A stretch of DNA of 64,000 bases, taken from NCBI GenBank assembly GCA_965220185.1, contig OZ244807.1:1488001-1552000 (forward strand), read 5' to 3'. The position numbers were made by a program, and so were the translations under genes. This document shows, piece after piece, positions 51,687 through 59,263 of this stretch; the stretch's first letter is position 1; the number at the start of each line of letters is the position of its first letter. The notes beneath the pieces are model-generated. The model had not been told where the DNA came from, ran no database searches, and saw nothing but the letters and a program-made list of their open reading frames with translations. This DNA is from Azotimanducus sp965220185 (GTDB taxonomy: Bacteria; Pseudomonadota; Gammaproteobacteria; Pseudomonadales; Azotimanducaceae).

Positions 51687-53429
51687 ATGGAAGAACAGTC
51701 ACCGGTGCGCTTTGAACCCGAGGACAAGCCGCCGGCGGCGCTTTCGCTTGGCCTCGGCATGCAGATGGCTGGCCTGTCGGTGGCTGGCATCATTATTACG
51801 CCGGTTGTTGTCATCAAGGCGGCTGGCATCGAGGGCGAATATCTGACTTGGGCGGTGTTCACGGCGCTCTTGGTAAGCGGTGCGACGACCGTGCTCCAGG
51901 CGGTGAAGGTCGGCCCGGTCGGCGCGGGTCATGTGCTCTTGATGGGTACATCCGGGGCCTTCATCTCGGTGTGCGTCGCTGCGCTCGCCGCGGGCGGTCC
52001 GGGTTTGATGGTGATGCTCGTGCTGGCATCGTCGCTCGTGCAATTCTTCTTTGCCGGCCAGCTTGCGCGCCTGCGTCGCATCGTCACGCCGGTGGTGGCG
52101 GGGACAGTCATCATGCTCATTCCTGTCACCGTCCTGCCAATTATCTTCGAGATGATCGCCGAAAGCGAAGATGTGCGAGGACTGAGCGCTGGTGCAATGT
52201 GCGCACTTGTGACTTTGCTGGTGAGCGCGGCTCTTGCCATGCGCGCGCGCGGAACGCTGCGCTTATGGACGCCGATGATCGGTGTGCTCGTCGGGACAAT
52301 CACAGCGGCGTTTCTTGGCCTGTTCAACACAGCGCCAATACGAGACGCTGCCTGGTTTGGCGTGCCTGCGGTCGCTTGGCCAGATGTTTCGTTCGAATTG
52401 CGCGCTGAGTTCTGGGCGCTGCTGCCAGCGTTCATCATGGTGACGATTGTCGGCATGATCGAGACGGTTGGCGATGCAATGGCGATTCAGCGCGTCTCAC
52501 GTCGCACGCCCTTGAGCCCGGATTACCGCGTTGTGCAAGGCGCGGTCTACGCCGACGGAATTGGCAACCTGCTCTCCGGCGTGTTCGCGACGGTGCCGAA
52601 CACGACCTATTCAACCTCTGTCAGCATCACTGAGCTCACCGGCGTCGCCTCGCGATATGTGGGATTCTTTGTTGGTGCGACCTTCTTTGCGCTGGCATTT
52701 TTCCCGAAGTTCGCGGCGCTGTTTGTTGCCATCCCGGGACCGGTGGCGGGCGCTTTTCTGATGCTCATGATCGGCTTGCTATTCGCCGTCGGCATCAAGG
52801 TGCTGACTCGCGACGGGCTTGATCACCGCAAGGCGGTGGTGGTGAGCCTGTCGCTCGGCATTGGCATTGGCTTTCAGTACGGATTGGTTCCCCCTGCCGT
52901 GCTTGAAGGCTGGGTCGGTCGCTTGCTTGAGAACGGCATGACGTCTGGTGGTCTAACCGCCATTCTGCTGTCGATGCTGTGGGAACTGCTCAGTCCGAGG
53001 CGGATCAAATTTGAGGGGGTCTTGCAGCCCGCGATCATTGCGGAGCTAGAACGCATGCTGCGTGCGTTCGCAGACAAGCATGGATGGAGCGCGAGCGCGG
53101 CCAATCGCCTGTGTCTCGCTTCCGAAGAGGTGGTCTTGAATCTTCTCGGCGACGGTCAAAGCGAACAGCCACCCGCTCGATATCTGCGCTTCACGCTTCG
53201 TGATGTCGAGGACGCCGCCGAGATCGAGTACATCGCGTCGCTTGGCGAAGAGAACTTGGAAAACGAACTGCTGCTTCTGAGCGATACGCCGGACGACTGG
53301 CACGCGCATGAGATGTCGCTGAGGATTCTCAAGTCCTTGGCCTCGCGTGTGCAGCACCAGAAGTACTACGACATCGACATCATCTCGCTGAAGGTTCGAA
53401 GAGAGCTTGGTGCGGGTGGAGGGACTTGA
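51687..53429 (+). CDS. NCS2 nucleobase permease fused to a C-terminal HATPase-like domain
   Basis: The product is 580 aa from the ATG at 51687 (MEEQSPVRFEPED). Residues 20-440 are an NCS2 (uracil/xanthine) permease with about 12-14 helices and family segments such as AVYADGIGNLLSGVFATVP and PNTTYSTSVSITELTGVASR. Residues 455-580 are an extra cytoplasmic domain: ASEEVVLNLL resembles the N box of RsbW-like HATPase domains, and SLRILKSLASRVQ.. fits their last helix, while the glycine-rich ATP lid looks degenerate. The role of the added domain is unknown, perhaps regulation of transport. The last 22 bp of the gene overlap the 3' end of the tRNA-Leu on the opposite strand. Confidence 0.82.
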   Translation: MEEQSPVRFEPEDKPPAALSLGLGMQMAGLSVAGIIITPVVVIKAAGIEGEYLTWAVFTALLVSGATTVLQAVKVGPVGAGHVLLMGTSGAFISVCVAALAAGGPGLMVMLVLASSLVQFFFAGQLARLRRIVTPVVAGTVIMLIPVTVLPIIFEMIAESEDVRGLSAGAMCALVTLLVSAALAMRARGTLRLWTPMIGVLVGTITAAFLGLFNTAPIRDAAWFGVPAVAWPDVSFELRAEFWALLPAFIMVTIVGMIETVGDAMAIQRVSRRTPLSPDYRVVQGAVYADGIGNLLSGVFATVPNTTYSTSVSITELTGVASRYVGFFVGATFFALAFFPKFAALFVAIPGPVAGAFLMLMIGLLFAVGIKVLTRDGLDHRKAVVVSLSLGIGIGFQYGLVPPAVLEGWVGRLLENGMTSGGLTAILLSMLWELLSPRRIKFEGVLQPAIIAELERMLRAFADKHGWSASAANRLCLASEEVVLNLLGDGQSEQPPARYLRFTLRDVEDAAEIEYIASLGEENLENELLLLSDTPDDWHAHEMSLRILKSLASRVQHQKYYDIDIISLKVRRELGAGGGT

Positions 53430-53495
53430 ACCCTCACGAGCTGAAAGCTCAACGGATTTTAAGTCCGTTGCGTCTGCCGATTCCGCCACACCCGC
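53408..53495 (-). tRNA. tRNA-Leu (anticodon TAA)
   Basis: A complete type II cloverleaf with long variable arm on the minus strand. The acceptor GCGGGTG pairs with CACCCGC, followed by A and encoded CCA. The anticodon arm CGGAC-TTAAAAT-CCG carries TAA, the variable arm is GAGCTTTCAGCTC, and the T arm contains GGTTCAAGTCC. Its 3' end, including the CCA, overlaps the last codons of the permease gene on the + strand. Confidence 0.95.
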
Positions 53496-53566
53496 ATGAT
53501 CCTAGAACTGAAAGCATAGCACTTGCTCGAAGTATCCTCGTGGCGAGGTAAAATTATCCCTACGCC

Positions 53567-53652
53567 GCCCAGGTGTTGGAATTGGCAGACAAGCAGGATT
53601 TAGGTTCCTGTGCCCTCGTGGCGTGTGGGTTCGACCCCCACCCTGGGCACCA
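53567..53652 (+). tRNA. tRNA-Leu (anticodon TAG)
   Basis: A complete type II cloverleaf on the + strand. The acceptor GCCCAGG pairs with CCTGGGC, followed by A and encoded CCA. The anticodon arm CAGGA-TTTAGGT-TCCTG carries TAG, the variable arm is TGCCCTCGTGGCG, and the T arm contains GGTTCGACCCC. It is divergent from the tRNA-Leu(TAA), with a 71 bp gap between them that must hold both promoters. Confidence 0.95.
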
Positions 53653-53857
53653 TGCGCTCGGCATGGAGATGAAATTGCAAATGAGGCGCTGAAAGCCTTA
53701 CATTTATCGTATTGATTTCGTTACAAATATTGGGTGAGTGCCCATGGCGGCCAGCGCGCTGACGGCGTCATTGTTCTGCCGATGGCTACCCTCGGTCCAT
53801 AAGCACTTAGAAAGGCGAAAATTTGACTCCGTCATCGGCGTAGGCGATATGCTCGCT
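53653..53857. other. Intergenic region with no recognised feature
   Basis: A 205 bp gap after the tRNA-Leu(TAG) and downstream of the MFS gene stop. It contains short AT-rich stretches just after the tRNA (perhaps its terminator region) and a 25 bp patch around GAAAGGCGAAAATTTGACTCCG that weakly resembles the interior of MITE-like family A. The similarity is too slight to call a copy. Confidence 0.4.
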
Positions 53858-55192
53858 TTATGCTCCGAGATCTCGCTTCAGTCGCCAGAATCCCCATGCT
53901 GACGCGCAGACAACGACTGTCGCGAATAGGAACACGCCAGCACCCAGTCCATTCCAGTCGCCCACGCCGAGATAGAGGCCCATAAAGAGAAATGGCGCGA
54001 TCACGCCTCTTATGCCGGTGAGCGTCACATGCAGCGACATGTAGCTTGCGAGGCCCGCGCGCGGCGCAAAGTCATTGTGGCCGATTTGCCAGGCGATGCC
54101 GCCCGCGCTTCGTACCAGCCCGCCGATGACTCTTGCGATGCCAATGACAAGCAGCGAGCCTAGCTCAGCCCCCAGCCACAGCATGAGCGTACACGTCAGC
54201 AGGTAGTAGGATTGAATATAGCGAAATCGAACCACATGCGAGCGGTCGAGGTACTTTGCCCAAAAAGGCAGCGCGAGCAGTCCGGCGATGAATGGAATGA
54301 CAAGCGTGATGGAGATGCTGGTCAAGAAGCTTGCGCCGAGTTCGCGCGAGACGAGATAGACGATCGGCGCTTCAATTCCCATGTTGGCGATACCTGAGAT
54401 GAACTGGTGAAGCATGTAGCGGCCATAATTGCGATCGCTCCAGAGAATGCGCAGGCCGCCAAGGCTGCTTTTCGTGGCGACTGTCCGTGCTCGCCTTTCC
54501 TCGACACGCTGCCTCAGTTCGCCGGGAACGTCCACATGCCAGAAGCACCAGATGCCAACAATGCCCGGCAGCAATCCCGCCGAGTAGATCCAGCGAAAAT
54601 ATCCAGGGTCGTTGTCGAGCACCCAGCCCGCGAGGCTCGCCACCGAGACGGTGACAACCGATGTCAAGGTGTGCAGGCGCGCCGTTGACCGGGCGCGCAC
54701 ATCACGATGGTAGTTAAGGCTCCACACTACGCTGCGAACGGTGATGATGCCGGAGATCAGCAGTCGCCCGGCCACCATGGCGGCCACGAGCAGCGCGAGG
54801 CCAAGCTGCTGCTCGCCGAGCGGCAGCGTCACGAAGACGCCGAGGCATGCGAGCGTCAGCGCTTGCAGCATCAGAATGGTCGGTACTTTTGGCCAGCCAC
54901 GAGTGAGCGGGTTCCAAAAGACACTCGAAAGATTCGCCCACATAGGTGCCGAAGTGATGAGCGCGAGCACCCAGCCGGGGGCAGCGAACATTTTGTCCGC
55001 GAGAATCGCGCAGAAGCTGCCTTCGAGCAGGGCAAAGCTCGCTGGCAGGCTGAGTTCGGTGAACTGCTCCCAGCGCAGGTTTCTGCGGAATCTAGAATTG
55101 AGCTCAGGCGTGCTAACGATTCGCTCCGCGTTCGCTCGGGTAGGGCTGCCAGCGCGTAAGGGCGGCGCCTTCAAGCACCTTTGGATTGACAC
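53858..55192 (-). CDS. MFS-family membrane transporter
   Basis: A 444 aa protein with about 12 hydrophobic helices in two six-helix halves separated by a charged cytoplasmic loop (WHVDVPGELRQRVEERRART, about residues 220-240). Segments such as NLSSVFWNPLTRGWPKVP and SLNYHRDVRARSTARLHT look like MFS loops. The substrate is unknown. The start is uncertain: the ATG at 55192 gives an 80 bp overlap with the upstream 2-hydroxyacid dehydrogenase gene, and no better start is visible downstream before the first helix. The 53653-53857 gap after its stop holds no gene. Confidence 0.75.
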   Translation of the reverse strand: MSIQRCLKAPPLRAGSPTRANAERIVSTPELNSRFRRNLRWEQFTELSLPASFALLEGSFCAILADKMFAAPGWVLALITSAPMWANLSSVFWNPLTRGWPKVPTILMLQALTLACLGVFVTLPLGEQQLGLALLVAAMVAGRLLISGIITVRSVVWSLNYHRDVRARSTARLHTLTSVVTVSVASLAGWVLDNDPGYFRWIYSAGLLPGIVGIWCFWHVDVPGELRQRVEERRARTVATKSSLGGLRILWSDRNYGRYMLHQFISGIANMGIEAPIVYLVSRELGASFLTSISITLVIPFIAGLLALPFWAKYLDRSHVVRFRYIQSYYLLTCTLMLWLGAELGSLLVIGIARVIGGLVRSAGGIAWQIGHNDFAPRAGLASYMSLHVTLTGIRGVIAPFLFMGLYLGVGDWNGLGAGVFLFATVVVCASAWGFWRLKRDLGA

Positions 55193-56168
55193 AGCTCATC
55201 GGCCATTTCCCACCGAGCACGAGCGCGACTTGGCGTGCTGCGCGGCGTCGGCATTCAGGGAGCATTCGTGATGATGCCGACGCCACATGCGGCGTCACGA
55301 GCACGTTTGGGTGCGCGAGCAGCGGATTGTCTAGGCAGGCTGGCTCTTCCTTGAGGACATCAAGTGCCGCCCCTGCGATATGCTCTGCCTGCAGGGCATC
55401 GATCAGCGCCGATTCGTCAATAACCGCCCCGCGTGCGGTATTGATGAGGTGGGCGCTTGGCTTCATGGCGCGAAGCGCCTCGGCGTTAATCAAGTGGTGC
55501 GTTTCGTCATTGAGCGGCGTATGCAATGACAGGTAGTCCGAAGTTTCCAGCAGTTCATCGAAAGGCACCGGGTCCACCCCATCGGCGCACATCACGGTAT
55601 CCGGCAGGTAAGGGTCATGGGCGATGATGCGCAGCCCAAAAGGCTGCGCGCGCTTCGCCATAGCGCGTGCGACATTGCCATAGCCAAGCAGTCCCAAGGT
55701 CTGTCCGCGAAGGCGTGGCACGTTCATCAGCAGACGCCGTCCTTCGCGCCATGTGTTGCTCGCCGCGAATGCATGCACCTGCTTGGTGCGCCGTGCCGCT
55801 GCGAGCAGTAGCATCATGGCGTGGTCAGCTACTTCTTCAATGAAGGTGTCGGGCACGTTGGTGACGACAATGCCAGCAGCGGTGGCGGCAGCGAGATCGA
55901 CCATATCAACGCCGACCGCCGCCATGGCGATGATGCGGCAGCGCTTCATGGTGGCAATGACGTCACGATCGAAGTTGACGCCCCAAGATGTCATGACGGC
56001 ATCGGCTGTACAAATTGCTTCCGCGAACAGGCGCTCATCGCGATAATCGACCGCGTTCACCTCGCCGAGCGCTTGCAGGGTGTCATGCTCGATGGCATAG
56101 CGCTGCGCCGCTTCTCCTGCGGTGGCCGGACGCGCGTAGGCAATGAGAATCTTCCGGGAAGTGCGCAT
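55113..56168 (-). CDS. D-2-hydroxyacid dehydrogenase (NAD-binding, C-terminal-binding-protein-like)
   Basis: The product is 351 aa from the ATG at 56168 (MRTSRKILIAY); a TTG 15 bp upstream is unlikely because it abuts the fumC stop. Family motifs: the NAD-binding GLLGYGNVARAMAKRAQPFG, then HDPYLPD as the acidic cofactor end, ETHHLINAEALRAMKPSAH and INTARGAVIDESALIDALQ, and an HPNVLVTPHVAS segment with the catalytic His. The enzyme reduces a 2-keto acid or oxidises a D-2-hydroxy acid; the substrate is not evident. It starts 8 bp after fumC and may share its transcript with fumC and the MFS gene. Confidence 0.9.
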   Translation of the reverse strand: MRTSRKILIAYARPATAGEAAQRYAIEHDTLQALGEVNAVDYRDERLFAEAICTADAVMTSWGVNFDRDVIATMKRCRIIAMAAVGVDMVDLAAATAAGIVVTNVPDTFIEEVADHAMMLLLAAARRTKQVHAFAASNTWREGRRLLMNVPRLRGQTLGLLGYGNVARAMAKRAQPFGLRIIAHDPYLPDTVMCADGVDPVPFDELLETSDYLSLHTPLNDETHHLINAEALRAMKPSAHLINTARGAVIDESALIDALQAEHIAGAALDVLKEEPACLDNPLLAHPNVLVTPHVASASSRMLPECRRRAARQVALVLGGKWPMSCVNPKVLEGAALTRWQPYPSERGANR

Positions 56169-56175
56169 TGGTGAC

Positions 56176-57558
56176 CTAGCCAAGACCGCCCTTTGTCAGG
56201 CGCGCCGGGTCGAGTATCTGTGCGAGCTCGGCATCGCTTAAGTCGGTCATCTCTGCGGCCACTTCGCGAATCGGTCGGCCCTCCTTGTAGGCAGCCTTGG
56301 CGATCTCGGCGGCGCGCATGTAGCCGATTTCTGGATTGAGCGCAGTTACGAGGATGGGGTTCTTTGACAGCGGCGCTTCAATGGCCTCGGTCTTCACCTG
56401 GAAGCCTTCAATGGCAAGGCCGCCGAGCGCTTCGCAGGCATTCGTGAGCAGATTGATGCTCTGCAACAGGTTGTAGGCGATCATTGGCAGCATGACATTA
56501 AGCTGAAAACTCCCCGACTGACCGCCGATGGTGATCGCCGTGTCATTGCCAATCACTTGCGCGCACACCATTGCGACTGCTTCCGGGATAACGGGGTTCA
56601 CTTTGCCTGGCATGATGCTGCTGCCGGGCTGCAGCGCGGGCAGCTCAATCTCGCCGAGGCCAGCCAAGGGTCCGCTGTTCATCCAGCGCAGGTCGTTGGC
56701 AATCTTCATTAGGCTGACTGCGAGCGTTTTCAGTGCGCCGGACGCTTCGACGGCTGTGTCCTGCGTGGCAATCGCCTCAAAGAAATTCTCCGCAGGTGCA
56801 AATGCGATACCCGTTGCGTCAGAGAGTGCAGCGGCGAATTCGGCAGCGAATTCGGCAGGCGCGTTGATGCCTGTGCCGACGGCCGTGCCGCCTTGCGCGA
56901 GTCTGAGGAGCCTTGGCAGGCAGGCTTGCAGGCGCTCGATATTGCTAGAAAGCTGCTGTGCCCAGCCACCGAGTTCTTGGCCGAGCGTAATGGGCATGGC
57001 GTCCATCAAGTGGGTGCGCCCGGATTTGGTCTGTTCCCGAAGCTCTTCGGCACGTTCAAGAATGCTCGCCCGCAGCGCTTTCACCGCGGGCAGCAGGTTC
57101 GCATTGAACTCGCACGCCGCTGAGACGTGAATGGCGCTCGGAATGGTGTCATTACTGCTTTGACTCATATTGACATGGTCGTTGGCGTTCACTTCCAGCC
57201 CACTTTGCGCGTAGGCGAGGCGCGCAATCACCTCGTTGGCGTTCATGTTGGTGCTGGTGCCAGAGCCTGTTTGAAAGACATCGACAGGAAAGTGTTCGGC
57301 GAGGTCTTTGAAATCGATGATCTGATCACACGCGGCGATGATGGCTTCCGCGATCTCGGAGCTAAGCAAGCCGAGCTTGAGGTTCGCGCTTGCCGCGGCG
57401 CGCTTGATGCGGCACACGGCACGAATGAACTCGCTTGGCATGGCGAGACCGCTGATTTGGAAGTTGTTGACGGCGCGCATAGTCTGGGCGCCGTACAGCG
57501 CATCCGCCGGTACGCGCAACTCGCCGAGGCTGTCGCGTTCAATTCGGTATTCGGGCAT
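56176..57558 (-). CDS. fumC: FumC, class II fumarate hydratase
   Basis: Iron-independent fumarase converting fumarate to L-malate. The 460 aa product has the length and motifs of the family: QTGSGTSTNMNANEVIA, SSNDTIPSAIHVSA, the active-site region SGRTHLMDAMPITLGQE (His), and the superfamily signature GSSIMPGKVNPVIPEA. Aspartase and argininosuccinate lyase share the signature, but the N-terminal YRIERDSLGELRVPADALYG matches FumC. With mdh at 42013 it covers two consecutive TCA steps. Confidence 0.94.
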   Translation of the reverse strand: MPEYRIERDSLGELRVPADALYGAQTMRAVNNFQISGLAMPSEFIRAVCRIKRAAASANLKLGLLSSEIAEAIIAACDQIIDFKDLAEHFPVDVFQTGSGTSTNMNANEVIARLAYAQSGLEVNANDHVNMSQSSNDTIPSAIHVSAACEFNANLLPAVKALRASILERAEELREQTKSGRTHLMDAMPITLGQELGGWAQQLSSNIERLQACLPRLLRLAQGGTAVGTGINAPAEFAAEFAAALSDATGIAFAPAENFFEAIATQDTAVEASGALKTLAVSLMKIANDLRWMNSGPLAGLGEIELPALQPGSSIMPGKVNPVIPEAVAMVCAQVIGNDTAITIGGQSGSFQLNVMLPMIAYNLLQSINLLTNACEALGGLAIEGFQVKTEAIEAPLSKNPILVTALNPEIGYMRAAEIAKAAYKEGRPIREVAAEMTDLSDAELAQILDPARLTKGGLG

Positions 57559-57585
57559 GAGGTTTCCGGTGCGTGAGTCAGCTTG

Positions 57586-58416
57586 TCAGAATACATCAAC
57601 TGCCGAATAACTCATTCGCAGCGACGCGGCCACCAGGAAAATGACGAGCAGGGTGCGCAAGATCTCCGGCCTTCTGCTGTGCGCGAAGCGCACGCCCATT
57701 GGCGCGAAGAACAAGGCGCCAAGCGTGATGGCGGCGAATGCGGGCAGATGCACGAAGCCAAGCAACAGTGCATCGTCTGCAGTCTCCGTCCAGCCGCGGC
57801 TGATATAGGCGATGACGCCTGAAAGCGCAACGAATGGGCCGAGAAAGGACGATGTCCCCATCGCGTGGTGAATCGGTAGATTGAAGTACATGAAGGTTGG
57901 CACCATCATGTTGCCACCGGCAATGCCAGCCGCGCCTGAAAACAAGCCCGTGAAGCCTGCCATGATTGCGGATGGCACGCGCCCGGGAAAGTTCCGCCCC
58001 GGCTTAGGCTGCCATTGCGTTGACAATATAATGGCGACAGTGAACACAAGCACTGCGATGAAGAGCCGAATGGCAACTTCCGGCAGCGTTGGCGCGAACC
58101 ATCCGCTCAGCGCGCCGCCTACAACAACGAACGGTGCCCAGCGGCGCGCTGCGGGCAGATGCACATGGCCGCGCCGCCATTGCGCCGCGCCTGACATGAC
58201 GGTGGTGACGAATACGCACGCGAGTGATGTCGCGACGGCCACAGTGGTCGTCAAGCCAAGCGAGGCAAGCGGCCCGCTGCCGGAATACACAAGGTCGAAC
58301 AGAAGAACGAGCGCTGGCACGATCACCAGCCCACCGCCGACGCCAAGCAGCCCAGCGATAAATCCAGAAGCCGCGCCAATCACGACGCAGGCGCCGAAGA
58401 GAAGGAGCCAATCCAT
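57586..58416 (-). CDS. TSUP (TauE/SafE) family membrane protein, probable sulfite or organic anion exporter
   Basis: The product is 276 aa from the ATG at 58416 (MDWLLLFGACVV); the frame is open a little further, but the added residues are charged and less likely. It has about eight helices in two repeats, with the family glycine-rich motif GFIAGLLGVGGGLVIVP near the N-terminus and GLFSGAAGIAGGNMMVPTF in the second half. TSUP proteins export sulfite, sulfoacetate or related anions. It is divergent from the MORN-protein gene, with 34 bp between the chosen starts. Confidence 0.87.
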   Translation of the reverse strand: MDWLLLFGACVVIGAASGFIAGLLGVGGGLVIVPALVLLFDLVYSGSGPLASLGLTTTVAVATSLACVFVTTVMSGAAQWRRGHVHLPAARRWAPFVVVGGALSGWFAPTLPEVAIRLFIAVLVFTVAIILSTQWQPKPGRNFPGRVPSAIMAGFTGLFSGAAGIAGGNMMVPTFMYFNLPIHHAMGTSSFLGPFVALSGVIAYISRGWTETADDALLLGFVHLPAFAAITLGALFFAPMGVRFAHSRRPEILRTLLVIFLVAASLRMSYSAVDVF

Positions 58417-58450
58417 AGATGCGCGACGCGCCCAGAGCAAAGGCAGCATT

Positions 58451-59263
58451 GTGCAGTATCTCAGGAACGGGCGAAATGCGCACTGGATGGTGTGTGTGCT
58501 CGCGTGTCTTGGATGGCAGATGACGGTTGCGCAGATGCCCGACCAAGCGAAGCCAGCGACTCAGCATGAACGGGTATATGACAATGGTGACCGCTATCGC
58601 GGCACCATGCTCGATGGGATGCGTCATGGCCGCGGCCGCTATGAGTGGGCGCACGGACACGTCTATGAGGGCGGCTATGAATATGATTTGCCGAACGGCG
58701 AAGGTGTCTACACTTGGCCGAGTGGCGCCCGGTACGAAGGAGAATTCGCGCAAGGCGTGCGCCACGGCTTGGGTCGATTCACCTGGGGGCCGGGCAATTA
58801 CTATGAAGGCGAGTACCAGTTCGGCGAGCGTACCGGGGTGGGGCGTCGCGTGCGCCATGGCGAAACAGTCTACCAAGGCTACTATGTTGCGGGTGTGCGG
58901 CATGGCGAAGGCAGCCAACTGGAAGCTTCAGGCGATCGCTTCACCGGCTGGTACGAGGATGGCGTCAGGCATGGTCTCGGCATTCGTGAGAAAGTCGACG
59001 AGGGTCGCGTGCTTGAGCATTGGGCAGAAGGCGATCTGCGGCAGGCTTGGCCGCTCGCCCACAACCCTCGCTGCGCGCTTCACCTAGACGGTGCTGCGTG
59101 GATGTTCATCGGAGATGACTGCATAGACGGCAAGGCTCACGGCCTTGGCATCGCTGCGAGCCTTGATGGCGCCTTGCTGCAACAGGAAGCGAAGGCGGTG
59201 CTCGGTCGCCTGCTAAGCGGCGAAACCCGGACGCTGTTTGTGGCAGGTTCGACTGTGCGATGA
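58451..59263 (+). CDS. Secreted MORN-repeat protein
   Basis: The product is about 270 aa from a GTG at 58451, which gives an Arg-containing signal peptide (QYLRNGRNAHWMVCVLACLG..TVAQ); an ATG at 58487 is a possible alternative. From about residue 45 there are some seven MORN repeats, such as YDNGDRYRGTMLDGMRHGRG, HVYEGGYEYDLPNGEGVYTW, ARYEGEFAQGVRHGLGRF and YYEGEYQFGERTGVGRR. The C-terminal 80 residues contain two Cys. The stop overlaps the next gene by 4 bp, so the two products probably work together. Function unknown. Confidence 0.82.
   Translation: MQYLRNGRNAHWMVCVLACLGWQMTVAQMPDQAKPATQHERVYDNGDRYRGTMLDGMRHGRGRYEWAHGHVYEGGYEYDLPNGEGVYTWPSGARYEGEFAQGVRHGLGRFTWGPGNYYEGEYQFGERTGVGRRVRHGETVYQGYYVAGVRHGEGSQLEASGDRFTGWYEDGVRHGLGIREKVDEGRVLEHWAEGDLRQAWPLAHNPRCALHLDGAAWMFIGDDCIDGKAHGLGIAASLDGALLQQEAKAVLGRLLSGETRTLFVAGSTVR

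Noticed and set aside
50249..51862. SelA with an 82-residue N-terminal extension
   Set aside because: The extra part is antisense to the permease 5' region and has no SelA similarity; the ATG at 51616 gives the usual length.
53567..53652. Candidate selC (tRNA-Sec) near selAB because of a long variable arm
   Set aside because: The anticodon is TAG with leucine identity elements and a 7 bp acceptor stem; tRNA-Sec needs TCA and an 8 bp acceptor.
53800..53850. Third family A mini-element copy
   Set aside because: Only about 20 bases (GCGAAAATTTGACTCCG) resemble the interior, and no terminal repeat is present.
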